DNA of 64,000 bases from Alistipes sp. UBA934. GTDB lineage: Bacteria; Bacteroidota; Bacteroidia; Bacteroidales; Rikenellaceae. The notes under the pieces were generated by a model, which was given only the letters and a program-made list of their open reading frames with translations, was not told the DNA's origin and searched no databases. The stretch lies in the NCBI GenBank assembly GCA_002293535.1, contig DBDK01000008.1, positions 62,001 to 126,000 of the forward strand. The letters run 5' to 3'. The translations under genes were made by a program, and so were the position numbers. Positions 1 to 9,138 of this stretch are shown here, piece by piece. Numbering within the stretch: the stretch's first letter is position 1; each line of letters opens with the position of its first letter.

Positions 1-960
1 ACCATTTGGTTTCGGGAAAGTTATCCAGTCACGCAAGCGATCGGGCCTCGAAGGATAGAGGTCGGTCACCAACTCGTAAATGTACCAACACTGGGTCTTT
101 TCGGGAATTACGGGCGAAGGCTTGAAGACGATGCGCACGGCAAAAAGATCGTAGATCTCCTCGAACGAGATCTGCTTCGACTGCATCTTGCGCCACACCG
201 AATATACACTTTTGATCCTCTCGGATATCTCAAAATCGACACTGTTCTCGCGCAACTTGGCAACGATCGGCTCGTCGAAACGCTCCATCACCTTAGCGCG
301 TTTCTTTTTCGCAGCCTCCAGTTTACCCTCTATTTCGGCATATTGGTCTGGGAATCTATACTTTAAACTGAGATCTTCGAGTTCCGACTTAATGGCGTGC
401 AACCCAAGGCGGTATGCCAACGGGGCGAACAGGAAGAGGGTTTCGCTGGTGATCTTGATCTGTTTTTCGCGCGGCATAGACCCCAGCGTGCGCATATTGT
501 GCAGACGGTCAGCGATTTTGATCAGGATAACACGCACGTCGTCAAGCAGCGTGAGCAACATCTTGCGGAACGATTCAGCCTGTTCGGAGGTATCGGCATT
601 GAACACGCCCGAAATCTTGGTAAGCCCATCGACCATCGACGCGATTTTGGGCGTAAACATCCGCGAAATATCCTCCACGGTGAGGTCGGTGTCCTCTACA
701 ACGTCGTGCAGCAGCGAGGCCACAACGCTCTTGACCCCCAAGCCGATCTCATCGACGCAGATGCGCGCAACGGCTATTGGATGGGTTATGTACGGCTCGC
801 CGGAACGTCGCCTGACACCCTTGTGGGCTTCCTTGGCGACGCTGAACGCACGCCGGATAAGTGCCCAATCGTCCTCGGAGCGGCAGATTTTCTCGCACGC
901 GGCGAGCAATCCGTCGAACCGTTCGGCAATCAGTTTCTCATCCTGCGGCGTGTATTCCAT
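1..960 (-). CDS. rel: RelA/SpoT-family (p)ppGpp synthetase/hydrolase, 3' part beyond left edge
   Basis: Makes and/or degrades the alarmone (p)ppGpp in the stringent response; cytosolic. The first 320 residues are present and the rest lies beyond the window edge. The N-terminal HD hydrolase domain looks intact: THPIAVA with His60, LLHDVVEDTD with His85-Asp86, and ADRLHNMRTL near residue 148, which fits a bifunctional enzyme that can hydrolyse ppGpp. From about residue 250 the synthetase domain begins (VYSVWRKM, ISFEEIYDLFAVRI, DRLRDWI); its later catalytic residues and the TGS/ACT region cannot be seen. The ATG at 960 is chosen because conserved sequence follows it directly. It lies 24 nt after the recA stop, so it is probably co-transcribed as the third gene of dnaA-recA-rel. 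Confidence 0.95.
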   Translation of the reverse strand, partial: MEYTPQDEKLIAERFDGLLAACEKICRSEDDWALIRRAFSVAKEAHKGVRRRSGEPYITHPIAVARICVDEIGLGVKSVVASLLHDVVEDTDLTVEDISRMFTPKIASMVDGLTKISGVFNADTSEQAESFRKMLLTLLDDVRVILIKIADRLHNMRTLGSMPREKQIKITSETLFLFAPLAYRLGLHAIKSELEDLSLKYRFPDQYAEIEGKLEAAKKKRAKVMERFDEPIVAKLRENSVDFEISERIKSVYSVWRKMQSKQISFEEIYDLFAVRIVFKPSPVIPEKTQCWYIYELVTDLYPSRPDRLRDWITFPKPNG

Positions 961-984
961 ATAAATCGCTGGCGGAGTTCCGCC

Positions 985-2040
985 TTAGTCTTCAGCCTCC
1001 TCCGATTTTTTTGAAGCTTTTTTTGGCGCCGCTTCTTTTGCCGTGGCGCTCATCGCCTCGCACACCTTGGCTTCGATTTCGGCCTGCAATGCGATGTCAT
1101 TGATAAGTAACTCTTTAGTGGCATCTCTACCCTGTCCCAATTTGCGGTCACCGAACGAGTACCACGAGCCGCTCTTCTTGATGATATCGTTATCTACTGC
1201 CAAATCAAGCACTTCGCCCACACGAGAGATACCCTCGCCGTACATAATGTCGAACTCGGCGCGACGGAACGGAGGAGCGACCTTGTTCTTGACCACCTTG
1301 ACCTTGGTGAGATTACCCAGCACGTCATCGCCGTCCTTGATGGCAGTCGATTTGCGAATGTCGATTCGCACGGAAGCATAGAATTTCAGAGCGTTACCAC
1401 CGGTCGTGGTTTCGGGATTACCATAAGCAACGCCGATCTTGTCGCGCAACTGGTTGATAAAGATACAGACCGTCTTAGTTTTGGCAATGGAAGCGGTGAG
1501 TTTACGCAACGCCTGACTCATAAGCCTTGCCTGAAGACCCATTTTGCTCTCGCCCATATCGCCCTCGATCTCGGCCTTGGGCGTGAGAGCGGCCACAGAG
1601 TCGATAACCACAATGTCAATGGCACCGGAACGGATCAGGCTATCGGCAATTTCCAGCGCCTGTTCACCATTGTCGGGCTGCGAGATGAGCAGATTTTCTA
1701 TGTCGATACCTAATTTTTGAGCGTAGTAGCTGTCGAAGGCGTGCTCGGCGTCAATGAAAGCGGCGATACCACCGGCCTTCTGTGCTTGAGCAATGGCGTG
1801 CAGCGCAAGGGTGGTTTTACCCGAAGACTCAGGGCCGTAAATCTCTACTACTCTACCCTTTGGATAGCCACCGACACCCAGCGCAATGTCCAACGTAAGC
1901 GAGCCGGAGGGGATGACGGCCACCTGTTCGACAGTGGTATTGTCCATCTTCATAATGGAACCCTTGCCGAAATCTTTTTCTATTTTCTGCATCACGGCGC
2001 TCAGCACCTTCAGCTTGTCGGAGTTTACTTGATTTGCCAT
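985..2040 (-). CDS. recA: Recombinase RecA
   Basis: ATP-dependent DNA strand-exchange protein for homologous recombination and repair. The 351-residue length is normal for the family. Walker [10 protein letters not shown] lies at about 69-77, and the polymerisation and DNA-binding core ([36 protein letters not shown]) is intact. The C-terminus is a Lys/Glu-rich tail. The frame is open 54 nt further upstream to 2094, but MANQVNSDK at 2040 is where homology starts, and a promoter -7 element (2070-2077) would leave the longer start without a leader. It sits between dnaA and rel on the same strand. No LexA-type operator was recognised upstream. Confidence 0.97.
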   Translation of the reverse strand: MANQVNSDKLKVLSAVMQKIEKDFGKGSIMKMDNTTVEQVAVIPSGSLTLDIALGVGGYPKGRVVEIYGPESSGKTTLALHAIAQAQKAGGIAAFIDAEHAFDSYYAQKLGIDIENLLISQPDNGEQALEIADSLIRSGAIDIVVIDSVAALTPKAEIEGDMGESKMGLQARLMSQALRKLTASIAKTKTVCIFINQLRDKIGVAYGNPETTTGGNALKFYASVRIDIRKSTAIKDGDDVLGNLTKVKVVKNKVAPPFRRAEFDIMYGEGISRVGEVLDLAVDNDIIKKSGSWYSFGDRKLGQGRDATKELLINDIALQAEIEAKVCEAMSATAKEAAPKKASKKSEEAED

Positions 2041-2069
2041 ACTTGTTTTTGGGGTTAGATTATTTGCCG

Positions 2070-2077
2070 TAAAGATA
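2070..2077 (-). promoter_or_regulatory. Candidate recA promoter -7 element
   Basis: On the minus strand this reads TATCTTTA, one mismatch from the Bacteroidota -7 consensus TAnnTTTG, 30 nt before the recA ATG. It overlaps the spacer after the dnaA stop, so recA could be transcribed independently of dnaA. No well-spaced -33 TTTG was found. Confidence 0.5.
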
Positions 2078-2097
2078 CAAAAAAAGCGGGACAATTT

Positions 2098-3507
2098 CTA
2101 TCCCGCAATTTTTTTCTCGATCTCCTCGATCTGGAACCGAAAGCCCCGGTCGGTATCCATCAAATTGGCCACCTGTTTACAAGAGTGTAGCACCGTTGCG
2201 TGGTTCTTACCCCCAATGGCCGAACCTATGGCAGTGAGAGGAGCCTTGGTGTGCTTCTTTGACAGGTACATCGCAATCTGGCGAGCCTGAGCGATCTCAC
2301 GGGTACGGCGCGAAGAGTCGAAACTCTCGGCAGAAACCCCAAGCATCTGACATACAACGTCTTTAATGGTGTCTATCGATATCTCCTTGCGATGGACGGC
2401 CACATAGACCTTGAGGATCTCACGAGCCAGCGAAACGGTGACTTTGCGTCCCAAGAACTGCGCATTGGCAACGAGCGACGCCAACGCACCTTCGATCTCG
2501 CGAATGTTGGCCCGGATATTCTCGGCCAAAAACATCACTACCTCTTGGGGAATATCCACGTTCAGTTTCTGCGTCTTACTACGGATGATCTTCACTTTGG
2601 TCTCGTAATCGGGCACGGTGAGCTCCGCCGACAGGCCCCACTTAAAGCGGGTGAGCAAACGCGCCTCGATGTCTCGAAGTTCCACGGGCGGCTTGTCAGA
2701 GGTAAGGATAAGTTGCTTGCCGGCCAACTGCAAGTGGTTGAATATGTTAAAAAACGCGTTCTGCGTGGCGGGTTTGCCGCTGAGCTCCTGAATGTCGTCG
2801 ATGATAAGCACATCCACCATCTGATAGAAGTGGATGAAGTCGTTCACCTCTTTATTAAGGACGGCCGTTGTGTATTGCGCCTGGAACTTGTGCATCGACA
2901 CGTACAGTACCTGCAAGCTGGGGAAGCGACGCTTGACCTCCTGACCGACGGCCTGAGCGACGTGGGTCTTACCGAGGCCCGATCCACCGAAGATGTACAA
3001 CGGGTTAAAAGGTGTGTTGCCTGGCTGAAGCGCAACCGAAATCCCTGTCGAACGAACCAAGCGGTTGCAATCTCCCTCGATGAAACTTTCGATCGTGTAG
3101 GCGGGATTCAGTTGCGAGTCGATAACTATGCGCTTGATGCCAGGAATCACAAAAGGATTCTTTATATTTGCAGTGTTGGTTTGCTCCTTGAAATTGGTGA
3201 TCGCGGTTATGTCGGCGTCGTGACCAAGCGCCGCGGGTGAGCTCTCGGCTTTGGGCACGGCATAGCGCAATCGGGTCTGTGCGCCGAACATATTTTGGAT
3301 CAGCGGACGCAGAAGCGGTATGTAATTTTTCTCGATGTGGGAGACATAACTCTCGTTGGGTACGCGCAACTTGAGGGTCGTCCCGTCGAAGTCCAAAAGG
3401 ACTATCGGGGCGAACCATCGTGAGAACTCATCCTCGGAAGTGTTCTCACGTACCCTTGCCAGACAGTCCTGCCAGACTGCGCTGTATTTCTGAGAGTTAG
3501 GTAACAT
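2098..3507 (-). CDS. dnaA: Chromosomal replication initiator DnaA
   Basis: AAA+ ATPase that binds DnaA boxes and opens the replication origin. From the ATG at 3507 it has 469 residues: N-terminal domain I (VWQDCLARVRENTSEDEFSRWF), a linker, an AAA+ core with Walker A GGSGLGKT and Walker B VLIIDDIQ, and a C-terminal domain IV helix-turn-helix with IGGKNHATVLHSC, which contacts the box. An in-frame ATG at 3537 adds ten residues, but family members begin close to the VWQ segment and a -7-like element at 3535-3542 would leave that start leaderless. The stop lies 57 nt before recA. No cluster of DnaA boxes was seen in the flanks, so the origin need not be here. Confidence 0.96.
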   Translation of the reverse strand: MLPNSQKYSAVWQDCLARVRENTSEDEFSRWFAPIVLLDFDGTTLKLRVPNESYVSHIEKNYIPLLRPLIQNMFGAQTRLRYAVPKAESSPAALGHDADITAITNFKEQTNTANIKNPFVIPGIKRIVIDSQLNPAYTIESFIEGDCNRLVRSTGISVALQPGNTPFNPLYIFGGSGLGKTHVAQAVGQEVKRRFPSLQVLYVSMHKFQAQYTTAVLNKEVNDFIHFYQMVDVLIIDDIQELSGKPATQNAFFNIFNHLQLAGKQLILTSDKPPVELRDIEARLLTRFKWGLSAELTVPDYETKVKIIRSKTQKLNVDIPQEVVMFLAENIRANIREIEGALASLVANAQFLGRKVTVSLAREILKVYVAVHRKEISIDTIKDVVCQMLGVSAESFDSSRRTREIAQARQIAMYLSKKHTKAPLTAIGSAIGGKNHATVLHSCKQVANLMDTDRGFRFQIEEIEKKIAG

Positions 3508-3534
3508 TTGTGATTGGTGTGTCAGAGACAATGA

Positions 3535-3542
3535 CAAAGGTG
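3535..3542 (-). promoter_or_regulatory. Weak candidate dnaA promoter -7 element
   Basis: On the minus strand this reads CACCTTTG, matching the CTTTG half of the Bacteroidota -7 consensus just upstream of the chosen dnaA start. There is no clear -33 element; long T/A runs precede it. Confidence 0.3.
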
Positions 3543-3722
3543 AGAAGAAATTTTTGAAAAAAAAACCTCGTTCGTATTGGAAATGAAATATTAATTACTA
3601 TACGTTTTTAGGCCAAAATATTTAACCCTTTGACAGTGAGAATCGACCTTTTTTCAGTAACTTTACCCATAAATAAATTCAACCAAAACAAGAAGCGCAT
3701 ATAAATTTAAACTATAATAAAA
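3538..3722 (+). promoter_or_regulatory. AT-rich intergenic region with candidate -7 element for the sugar phosphomutase
   Basis: This 185-nt AT-rich spacer separates divergent dnaA and the phosphomutase gene. On the plus strand TAACTTTA at 3658-3665 resembles the -7 consensus TAnnTTTG; a TTTG at 3629-3632 lies 25 nt upstream, longer than the usual 19-20. No repeated DnaA boxes and no hairpin were found. Confidence 0.4.
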
Positions 3723-5426
3723 ATGGATACTGATTTGCAAAAACTTGCAACAAAAAGAGCACAAGGCTGGCTCGATGGAGACTTCGACGAGACCACGAAA
3801 CAACGCGTTCGCGAGATGATGGCGGCAGGCAGCAGCGAGCTAACGGAGAGTTTCTATCGCGATCTTGAGTTCGGCACCGGCGGCCTGCGCGGAATTATGG
3901 GCGTGGGCACCAACCGAATGAACATATATACCGTCGGGATGGCTACACAGGGACTCAGTAATTACTTGCTGAAGTGTTTCCCCGACAAGGAGATCCGCGT
4001 TGCCGTGAGCCACGATTCGCGCAACAATTCGCGCCTGTTTGCCGAGCGTGTGGCCGATATTTTTGCAAGCAACGGCTTCAAAGTGTGGCTGTTCGATGCA
4101 CTGCGACCCACTCCGGAGCTCAGTTTTGCGATTCGTGAGCTGGGCTGCCATAGCGGGGTGATGGTCACGGCCTCGCACAATCCAAAGGAGTATAACGGCT
4201 ACAAGGCATATTGGGGCGATGGCTCGCAAGTCACCGATCCGCACGATGTTAATATCATACGCGAGGTCGAAAAAATCACAAGCCCCGATCAAGTTAAAAC
4301 AGGCTCGGCGGGCGATCGAATTTCGATTTTGGACAAGACCTTTGACAAAAAATATCTCGATCGCGTCCATTCGTTGGCCCTCGCACCCGACGCCGTGAAG
4401 CGTTTCCACGATATGAAGATCGTCTATACCCCTCTGCACGGTGCCGGTGTACGTTTGGTGCCCGAATCCCTGAAACGATTCGGCTTCACGAACGTGACGA
4501 TGGTTCCCCAACAGAGCATTTTGGACGGCAATTTTCCTACCGTTGAGTCGCCCAACCCTGAAGAGCGCTCGGCGATGAAAATGGCAATCGATCTGGCCCA
4601 AGAGATAGGCGCAGAACTGGTGCTTGCTACCGACCCCGACGCCGACCGCCTTGCGATCGCGGTTCTCAATGAAAACGACGAATTCGTACTGCTGAACGGA
4701 AACCAAACCTGCGTGTTGCTGGCTTCATATCTTTTGACAGGCTGGGCCGAGCGTGGAAAAATAACAGGTAAAGAGTTTGTTGTCAAGACGATAGTTACCT
4801 CAGAGATGATATCCGCAGTAGCTAAGCACTTCGGCATAAAGTGCTACGATTGCCTCACGGGATTTAAGTATATTGCCAAAATCGTGCGCGAAAAAGAGGG
4901 GAAGGAGCAATATATAGGCGGCGGTGAGGAGAGTTTCGGCTTTATGGCGGGCGATTTCGTGCGCGACAAGGACGGGGTGAGCGCCTGCTCGTTGGTCGCC
5001 GAAGCCGCCGCCTGGGCCAAGGACAAGGGAATGTCGTTGTGGGAGTGGTTGCAGAGTATGTACGTCGAGTACGGATTCTATAAAGAGGGGTTGGTTTCTG
5101 TCACGCGCAAGGGCATCGAAGGAGTACAGGAAATCGCACAGATGATGGCCTCGTTCCGCGCCACGCCTCCATCCAAGATTTTGGGTTCGCCGGTCGTTCG
5201 GGTGCGCGATATTTTGCAAGAGCCGGTCGATGGAGAGAAATCCAATGTGCTACAGTTCTTTACCGCCGACGGAACCAAAGTTTCCGTACGCCCGTCTGGC
5301 ACCGAGCCCAAAATTAAGTTCTACTTCGGAGTATGCGCTCCCCTGCCCTCGATGGCCGATTTCAACCGCGTGGAGGCAGAACTGGATGCAAAACTCGCCG
5401 AAATTAAAAAAGAGATGAACCTATGA
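3723..5426 (+). CDS. Phosphoglucomutase/phosphomannomutase family protein
   Basis: Alpha-D-phosphohexomutase that interconverts hexose 1- and 6-phosphates, feeding glycogen, cell-wall and LPS sugar nucleotides. The 567 residues match the long form typical of Bacteroidota and Firmicutes. Visible in order are the phosphoserine loop TASHNPKEYNGYK (Ser about 151), the metal-binding loop DPDADR (about 304-309), the sugar-binding loop GGGEESFGF, and the C-terminal phosphate-binding loop VRPSGTEPKIKFY. The exact sugar preference cannot be read from sequence. The stop overlaps the next gene by 4 nt (ATGA), implying translational coupling to the CBM6-like protein. Confidence 0.93.
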   Translation: MDTDLQKLATKRAQGWLDGDFDETTKQRVREMMAAGSSELTESFYRDLEFGTGGLRGIMGVGTNRMNIYTVGMATQGLSNYLLKCFPDKEIRVAVSHDSRNNSRLFAERVADIFASNGFKVWLFDALRPTPELSFAIRELGCHSGVMVTASHNPKEYNGYKAYWGDGSQVTDPHDVNIIREVEKITSPDQVKTGSAGDRISILDKTFDKKYLDRVHSLALAPDAVKRFHDMKIVYTPLHGAGVRLVPESLKRFGFTNVTMVPQQSILDGNFPTVESPNPEERSAMKMAIDLAQEIGAELVLATDPDADRLAIAVLNENDEFVLLNGNQTCVLLASYLLTGWAERGKITGKEFVVKTIVTSEMISAVAKHFGIKCYDCLTGFKYIAKIVREKEGKEQYIGGGEESFGFMAGDFVRDKDGVSACSLVAEAAAWAKDKGMSLWEWLQSMYVEYGFYKEGLVSVTRKGIEGVQEIAQMMASFRATPPSKILGSPVVRVRDILQEPVDGEKSNVLQFFTADGTKVSVRPSGTEPKIKFYFGVCAPLPSMADFNRVEAELDAKLAEIKKEMNL

Positions 5427-6043
5427 AATTTTTGATTTTTGCAATCACGGCAGCATTTTTGGCTGAACCACAACAGATTCCAAGCAACCCGCAGGAGATT
5501 CCCGGAAAAGTTTATACCGCTTATTACGATCAGGGCGGTGAAGGAGTGGCCTATCACGATACTACGCCAAACAATCACGGTAGCGGCGAGCTCAATCCAC
5601 TCGACGGCAGCTATTTACACAGCTTCCGGGTCGATGAAGGCGTGGACACGAGCTACACGAAAAGCGCCAGCGAGACAGACAATTCGGAGTTCAATTTCGT
5701 AACCCCGCCAATGGAGCTACTGTACGTCGGCTGGACCGAACCTGGCGAATGGACGCGTTACACAGTGCAGGTTAAAAAAAGCGGAACATATAATGTGTCA
5801 TTGCTTTACACGTCCAATCGCGGCGGCAAGGTTTCCTTGGATGTGAACGACCAGCCTGTTTTGAGCAACGTTGCCATCGAGTCCACCTATCGCGCCGAGG
5901 ATCCCGTCGATTGGCGACAATGGCACCATTGGAATGTCGCCGAGCTTGGCCGCGTGAAACTAAAAAAAGGTACGCAGATTTTGACTCTGCGCACCTCTGA
6001 AACCGGCCAGATGAATTATGCCTGGCTGGAATTTGAACTATAG
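5423..6043 (+). CDS. Secreted CBM6-like carbohydrate-binding protein
   Basis: A 206-residue protein with an N-terminal hydrophobic signal segment (MKFLIFAITAAFLA) and essentially one jelly-roll module. Its pattern is that of carbohydrate-binding module family 6: EGVAYHDTTPNNHG, FRVDEGVDTSYT, VGWTEPGEWTRYTVQVKKSGTYNVSLLY, and a terminal MNYAWLEFEL. Such modules are normally appended to glycoside hydrolases; here no catalytic domain is attached. The start overlaps the phosphomutase stop by 4 nt. The 3' end overlaps the convergent GH20-like gene by 6 nt. The ligand is unknown. It might assist the neighbouring hydrolase in trans, which is inference only. Confidence 0.8.
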   Translation: MKFLIFAITAAFLAEPQQIPSNPQEIPGKVYTAYYDQGGEGVAYHDTTPNNHGSGELNPLDGSYLHSFRVDEGVDTSYTKSASETDNSEFNFVTPPMELLYVGWTEPGEWTRYTVQVKKSGTYNVSLLYTSNRGGKVSLDVNDQPVLSNVAIESTYRAEDPVDWRQWHHWNVAELGRVKLKKGTQILTLRTSETGQMNYAWLEFEL

Positions 6044-7144
6044 TTTCTTATACTCCTCCATAAGGCGCTTAACGGTGTTCGCAACATCGGCATTCCGATC
6101 GCCGGTTTCGCTGCTGTAGTAGCTCTTCAGGAACGGTTCGGCAGGCGACCAAACGGTTTCGATGATGCCCTGCAGATGGCTTTTCGTTGCGGCTGTGGTT
6201 TGATTGCGCCAAGAGATCATATCGTTCATCTGCTCCACAGCCAGCTCCGGACGACGCCACGGACAAGTGGCAACATCCAGACCTTTCATCGCGAAGTAAA
6301 CCGCCGTGAGGTCGGCCCTCTCGTAGTGCCAGTCGCAGATGAAAACGTCCTTGGAGATCATATCTATCGCGCGGGCCGTGTTATTCATACTCGCCTCCCA
6401 AGCACCCAGACCTGTCGTTTTGCCGTCGATAAGGCGGTCTCCCCAGATCATCAGGCGTTTGCCCGTCAGCGCAAGGTGGTTTTGGATTCTATTCACCTCA
6501 CCGGCAAACAGTTCTGCAGGATCTTTGCCGGCACAGCGCGGACAGTGGTCGTCGGCAATATAGAATACCTCATCCATTCCGGCGTGGAACAAATCGGTCT
6601 CGAACACCTCGGTAATCTCGTCAATGAGCGCATTCACCACGCGTGGCATATCGGGGTGCAGCGGGCAATAGCTCTTACAATATAGTCCGTCGGGATTAGG
6701 CCAACTGGTGTAGTTTTTAGTATCCACGTGTGGCGTTTCGTCGAACTGCGGATACTCACGCAGTAGCGCATAGGTGGTTTCGGCCCACGACTGATGCCCC
6801 AACAAGTTGATCTGAGGCGCGAGGCGGATACCGTGCTTCTTGCAGGCGGCCACAAGGCGTTTTACGTCCTTTTCGGTCAGTGGATCGGGGTCGCGAAGTT
6901 CCGGATGGCTCTTATATTCATAATTCCAATCAACTCTGAGTATCAGCAGATTGAAGTGGGCAGGAGCCAGCTCTTCTTCGATGAATTTCACGAACAGATC
7001 CAGCCCTTCCTTAGTGGGAGCCTGAATCGCAAGGCCTCTTACGGGCAGTGCTTCGTCCAGTTTCGTGGTTTGAGTTTCGTTTTCCGCCGCCGTGGCCATC
7101 AGAGTAGCACACACGCACGCGAGCAGTGTCAGTAGTCGTTTCAT
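6038..7144 (-). CDS. Secreted glycoside hydrolase family 20-like protein
   Basis: Probable exported beta-N-acetylhexosaminidase-type hydrolase of 368 residues. A signal peptide (MKRLLTLLACVCATLMATAA) is followed directly by a TIM-barrel-like domain with the GH20 Asp-Glu pair in HAGMDEVFYI (Asp191-Glu192). The preceding motifs APQINLLGHQSW and DLFHAG and the later MIWGDRL also fit. It is shorter than most GH20 enzymes and has no separate N-terminal GH20b domain, so the substrate may differ. It has its own strong promoter, which separates it from the upstream cluster. It converges on the CBM6-like gene with overlapping stops. Confidence 0.75.
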   Translation of the reverse strand: MKRLLTLLACVCATLMATAAENETQTTKLDEALPVRGLAIQAPTKEGLDLFVKFIEEELAPAHFNLLILRVDWNYEYKSHPELRDPDPLTEKDVKRLVAACKKHGIRLAPQINLLGHQSWAETTYALLREYPQFDETPHVDTKNYTSWPNPDGLYCKSYCPLHPDMPRVVNALIDEITEVFETDLFHAGMDEVFYIADDHCPRCAGKDPAELFAGEVNRIQNHLALTGKRLMIWGDRLIDGKTTGLGAWEASMNNTARAIDMISKDVFICDWHYERADLTAVYFAMKGLDVATCPWRRPELAVEQMNDMISWRNQTTAATKSHLQGIIETVWSPAEPFLKSYYSSETGDRNADVANTVKRLMEEYKKL

Positions 7145-7171
7145 AAGCTTGTTAGGGTTTAGGTTTCCTCA

Positions 7172-7203
7172 CAAAGATAGGTCGCACCTCGGATAAATGC
7201 AAA
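7172..7203 (-). promoter_or_regulatory. Promoter of the GH20-like gene
   Basis: On the minus strand: TTTG (7203-7200), 20-nt spacer, TATCTTTG (7179-7172), then the ATG at 7144. This is a full match to the Bacteroidota -33/-7 consensus and lies in the 60-nt gap after the O-methyltransferase stop. Confidence 0.7.
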
Positions 7204-7204
7204 T

Positions 7205-7918
7205 TTATTTGACGCGAATCAAACTTATTCCGTCCCTGAGCGGCAGGATGACGTTTTCGACGCAGGGATCTTCGACTACGAGGCGATTGAATTCGCGAAT
7301 CCCTTCGGTGTGTCTGTCCAGGCTTTTTGAGGGATCGGAGTCGGCGACTTTTCCATACCATAACACATTGTCAGCCAAAATAATAGATCCGGATTTGACG
7401 AGTGGAGAGCTAATCTTCCCACCATCAGCGTTCCGGCCCCATAACATCCGGTAGTAATCGGGATATTCGCGCTTGTCACCGTCTATATATATAAGGTCGA
7501 ATGGGCCCTTTTCGCGCGCCAACCGAGGAGCAACCTTAAGTGCCGAGCCGATATGGAGATGAATTTTGTGGCCGTGAGGACTCCGTGCAAAAAACTCACG
7601 CGCCAGATCTTCCAACTCGTCGTCGATCTCAATTGTGTGAAGTTCGGTGACTTGATTCGCGGTAGCACCTTGCTCTCCCTCCATCCCTGCCGCCATCGCG
7701 AGCGCCGAATAGCCCGTAAAGGTCCCGATCTCCAGCACGAGCCGAGGCTGCAACATCTCGGTCAAGAGTCTCAGAAATGCCCCTTGGATGCGCCCGGAAA
7801 CCATTTTCGGTTGGATAACGCGCAGATTCGTCACGCGATCGAGCTCCGCTAATAGTGCCATCTCGCTTTGGGTGCCTGCCGACGAGTATTCATCTATGTA
7901 TCGATCGATTCTATCCAT
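7205..7918 (-). CDS. SAM-dependent O-methyltransferase (catechol-type, family 3)
   Basis: Class I SAM methyltransferase of 237 residues. Motif I VLEIGTFTGYSALAMA (about 77-92), the acidic post-I strand TIEIDDE, motif DLIYIDGDKREY, and DNVLWYGKV place it in the metal-dependent catechol/caffeoyl-CoA O-methyltransferase family. The in vivo acceptor is unknown in most bacterial members. It is the last gene of the large minus-strand cluster and starts 2 nt after the stop of the M16 peptidase gene. Confidence 0.88.
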   Translation of the reverse strand: MDRIDRYIDEYSSAGTQSEMALLAELDRVTNLRVIQPKMVSGRIQGAFLRLLTEMLQPRLVLEIGTFTGYSALAMAAGMEGEQGATANQVTELHTIEIDDELEDLAREFFARSPHGHKIHLHIGSALKVAPRLAREKGPFDLIYIDGDKREYPDYYRMLWGRNADGGKISSPLVKSGSIILADNVLWYGKVADSDPSKSLDRHTEGIREFNRLVVEDPCVENVILPLRDGISLIRVK

Positions 7919-7920
7919 AA

Positions 7921-9138
7921 CTATCTGTAAGTCACCGTAGAAAGATTACCAAAGACTTCACGCGCAACCTGGGTTATTTCGTCCGAAGTAATGGCAGCGA
8001 TCTTTTGAGCGACTACCTGTGGCGAGTCTATTTCATTGTAAATCAGGAAACTTTTCGCCGCGCCGAGCATATAACCCTCGCTCGCATCCATCGAGATCGC
8101 AAACTGCCCGATGAACTGCTTCTTGGCCATCGAAAGCGCGCGCGGCGTCAGTGGTGAATCCATAATTTGCTTAAGTTCAGCATCTATCAATTCACGACAA
8201 CGCTCTAAATTGTCTTTCTCGCAACCAAAATAAACGCCTGCAAAACCAGTGTCAGAGAATGGCGAAAACATTGCTTCCACATTGTAAGACAAGCCATTAC
8301 GTTCCCTAAGCACGGTATTCAATCGTGAATTCGCAGCCGGCCCACCGAGCACATTCACCAGCAATGCCAATGGCAGACGACGACGATCGGAGAGGTTATA
8401 CGCACGATTTCCTAAAATGCAGTGGGCCTGATGGTTACTGTTTTTTGTCACCACCTCTTCGAATGGCACGAGCGCAGGCGGCGTCTCACGCACAAATTCT
8501 CGTCGAGAGGCTGTGATTGCACCCATAACTCGCTCACAGATAGTCACAAATGCCTTATCAGACATATTTCCGATCGCCGAAAAAACCATCTGATCACTCG
8601 CATAGGTTCGCTCCTGAAAAGAACGCAACGTCGCTGGCCCGAACTTCGCCACAGAACGCGTCGTCCCAAGGATATTTCGCGCCAACGGTGAGCCCGCGAA
8701 CATAAGCTCCTCAAAGCGATCATAAAGCATTTCCTGTGGAATATCGCGATAGCTATTTATCTCATCCACAATCACTTGCTTCTCACGTTCGATCTCCTGT
8801 TCGGGAAAAACCGAGTGAAAAACGATATCGGCAATCAGCTCGGCAGCCTTGGCAAAATCGCCTCTGAGAGTAGTCGCGTGGATGGTAGTATCTTCCTTCG
8901 TTGTAAACGCATTTAGCTCACCACCAAGGTTTTCGAGTCGTTGATTGATATGAAAAGCGCGCCGACGCTCAGTTCCCTTAAAGAGACTATGCTCCAGAAG
9001 GTGCGCAATGCCGTGCTGGTCGGTCAATTCGTCGCGACTGCCGGCGTTAATCGTTAATGCACAATGAGTTACCGCCGAGCGCACTCGTTTATGGATGCAT
9101 CTGATACCGTTGGGAAGCGTGAAAGTGAAAAATTCCAT
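7921..9138 (-). CDS. M16-family zinc metallopeptidase
   Basis: Insulinase/processing-peptidase family protein of 405 residues. The inverted zinc motif HLLEH (His46, Glu49, His50) and the downstream glutamate-rich helix (EREKQVIVDEI) are present, so this is a catalytic rather than a partner subunit. The C-terminal half has the second M16 fold. No signal peptide is evident, suggesting cytoplasmic peptide turnover. The ATG at 9138 shares its base with the uvrA stop (TAATG), a coupled junction. Confidence 0.92.
   Translation of the reverse strand: MEFFTFTLPNGIRCIHKRVRSAVTHCALTINAGSRDELTDQHGIAHLLEHSLFKGTERRRAFHINQRLENLGGELNAFTTKEDTTIHATTLRGDFAKAAELIADIVFHSVFPEQEIEREKQVIVDEINSYRDIPQEMLYDRFEELMFAGSPLARNILGTTRSVAKFGPATLRSFQERTYASDQMVFSAIGNMSDKAFVTICERVMGAITASRREFVRETPPALVPFEEVVTKNSNHQAHCILGNRAYNLSDRRRLPLALLVNVLGGPAANSRLNTVLRERNGLSYNVEAMFSPFSDTGFAGVYFGCEKDNLERCRELIDAELKQIMDSPLTPRALSMAKKQFIGQFAISMDASEGYMLGAAKSFLIYNEIDSPQVVAQKIAAITSDEITQVAREVFGNLSTVTYR

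Noticed and set aside
3538..3722. Replication origin next to dnaA
   Set aside because: AT-rich and near dnaA, but no cluster of 9-nt DnaA boxes could be read on either strand; a GC-skew computation would be needed to locate the origin.
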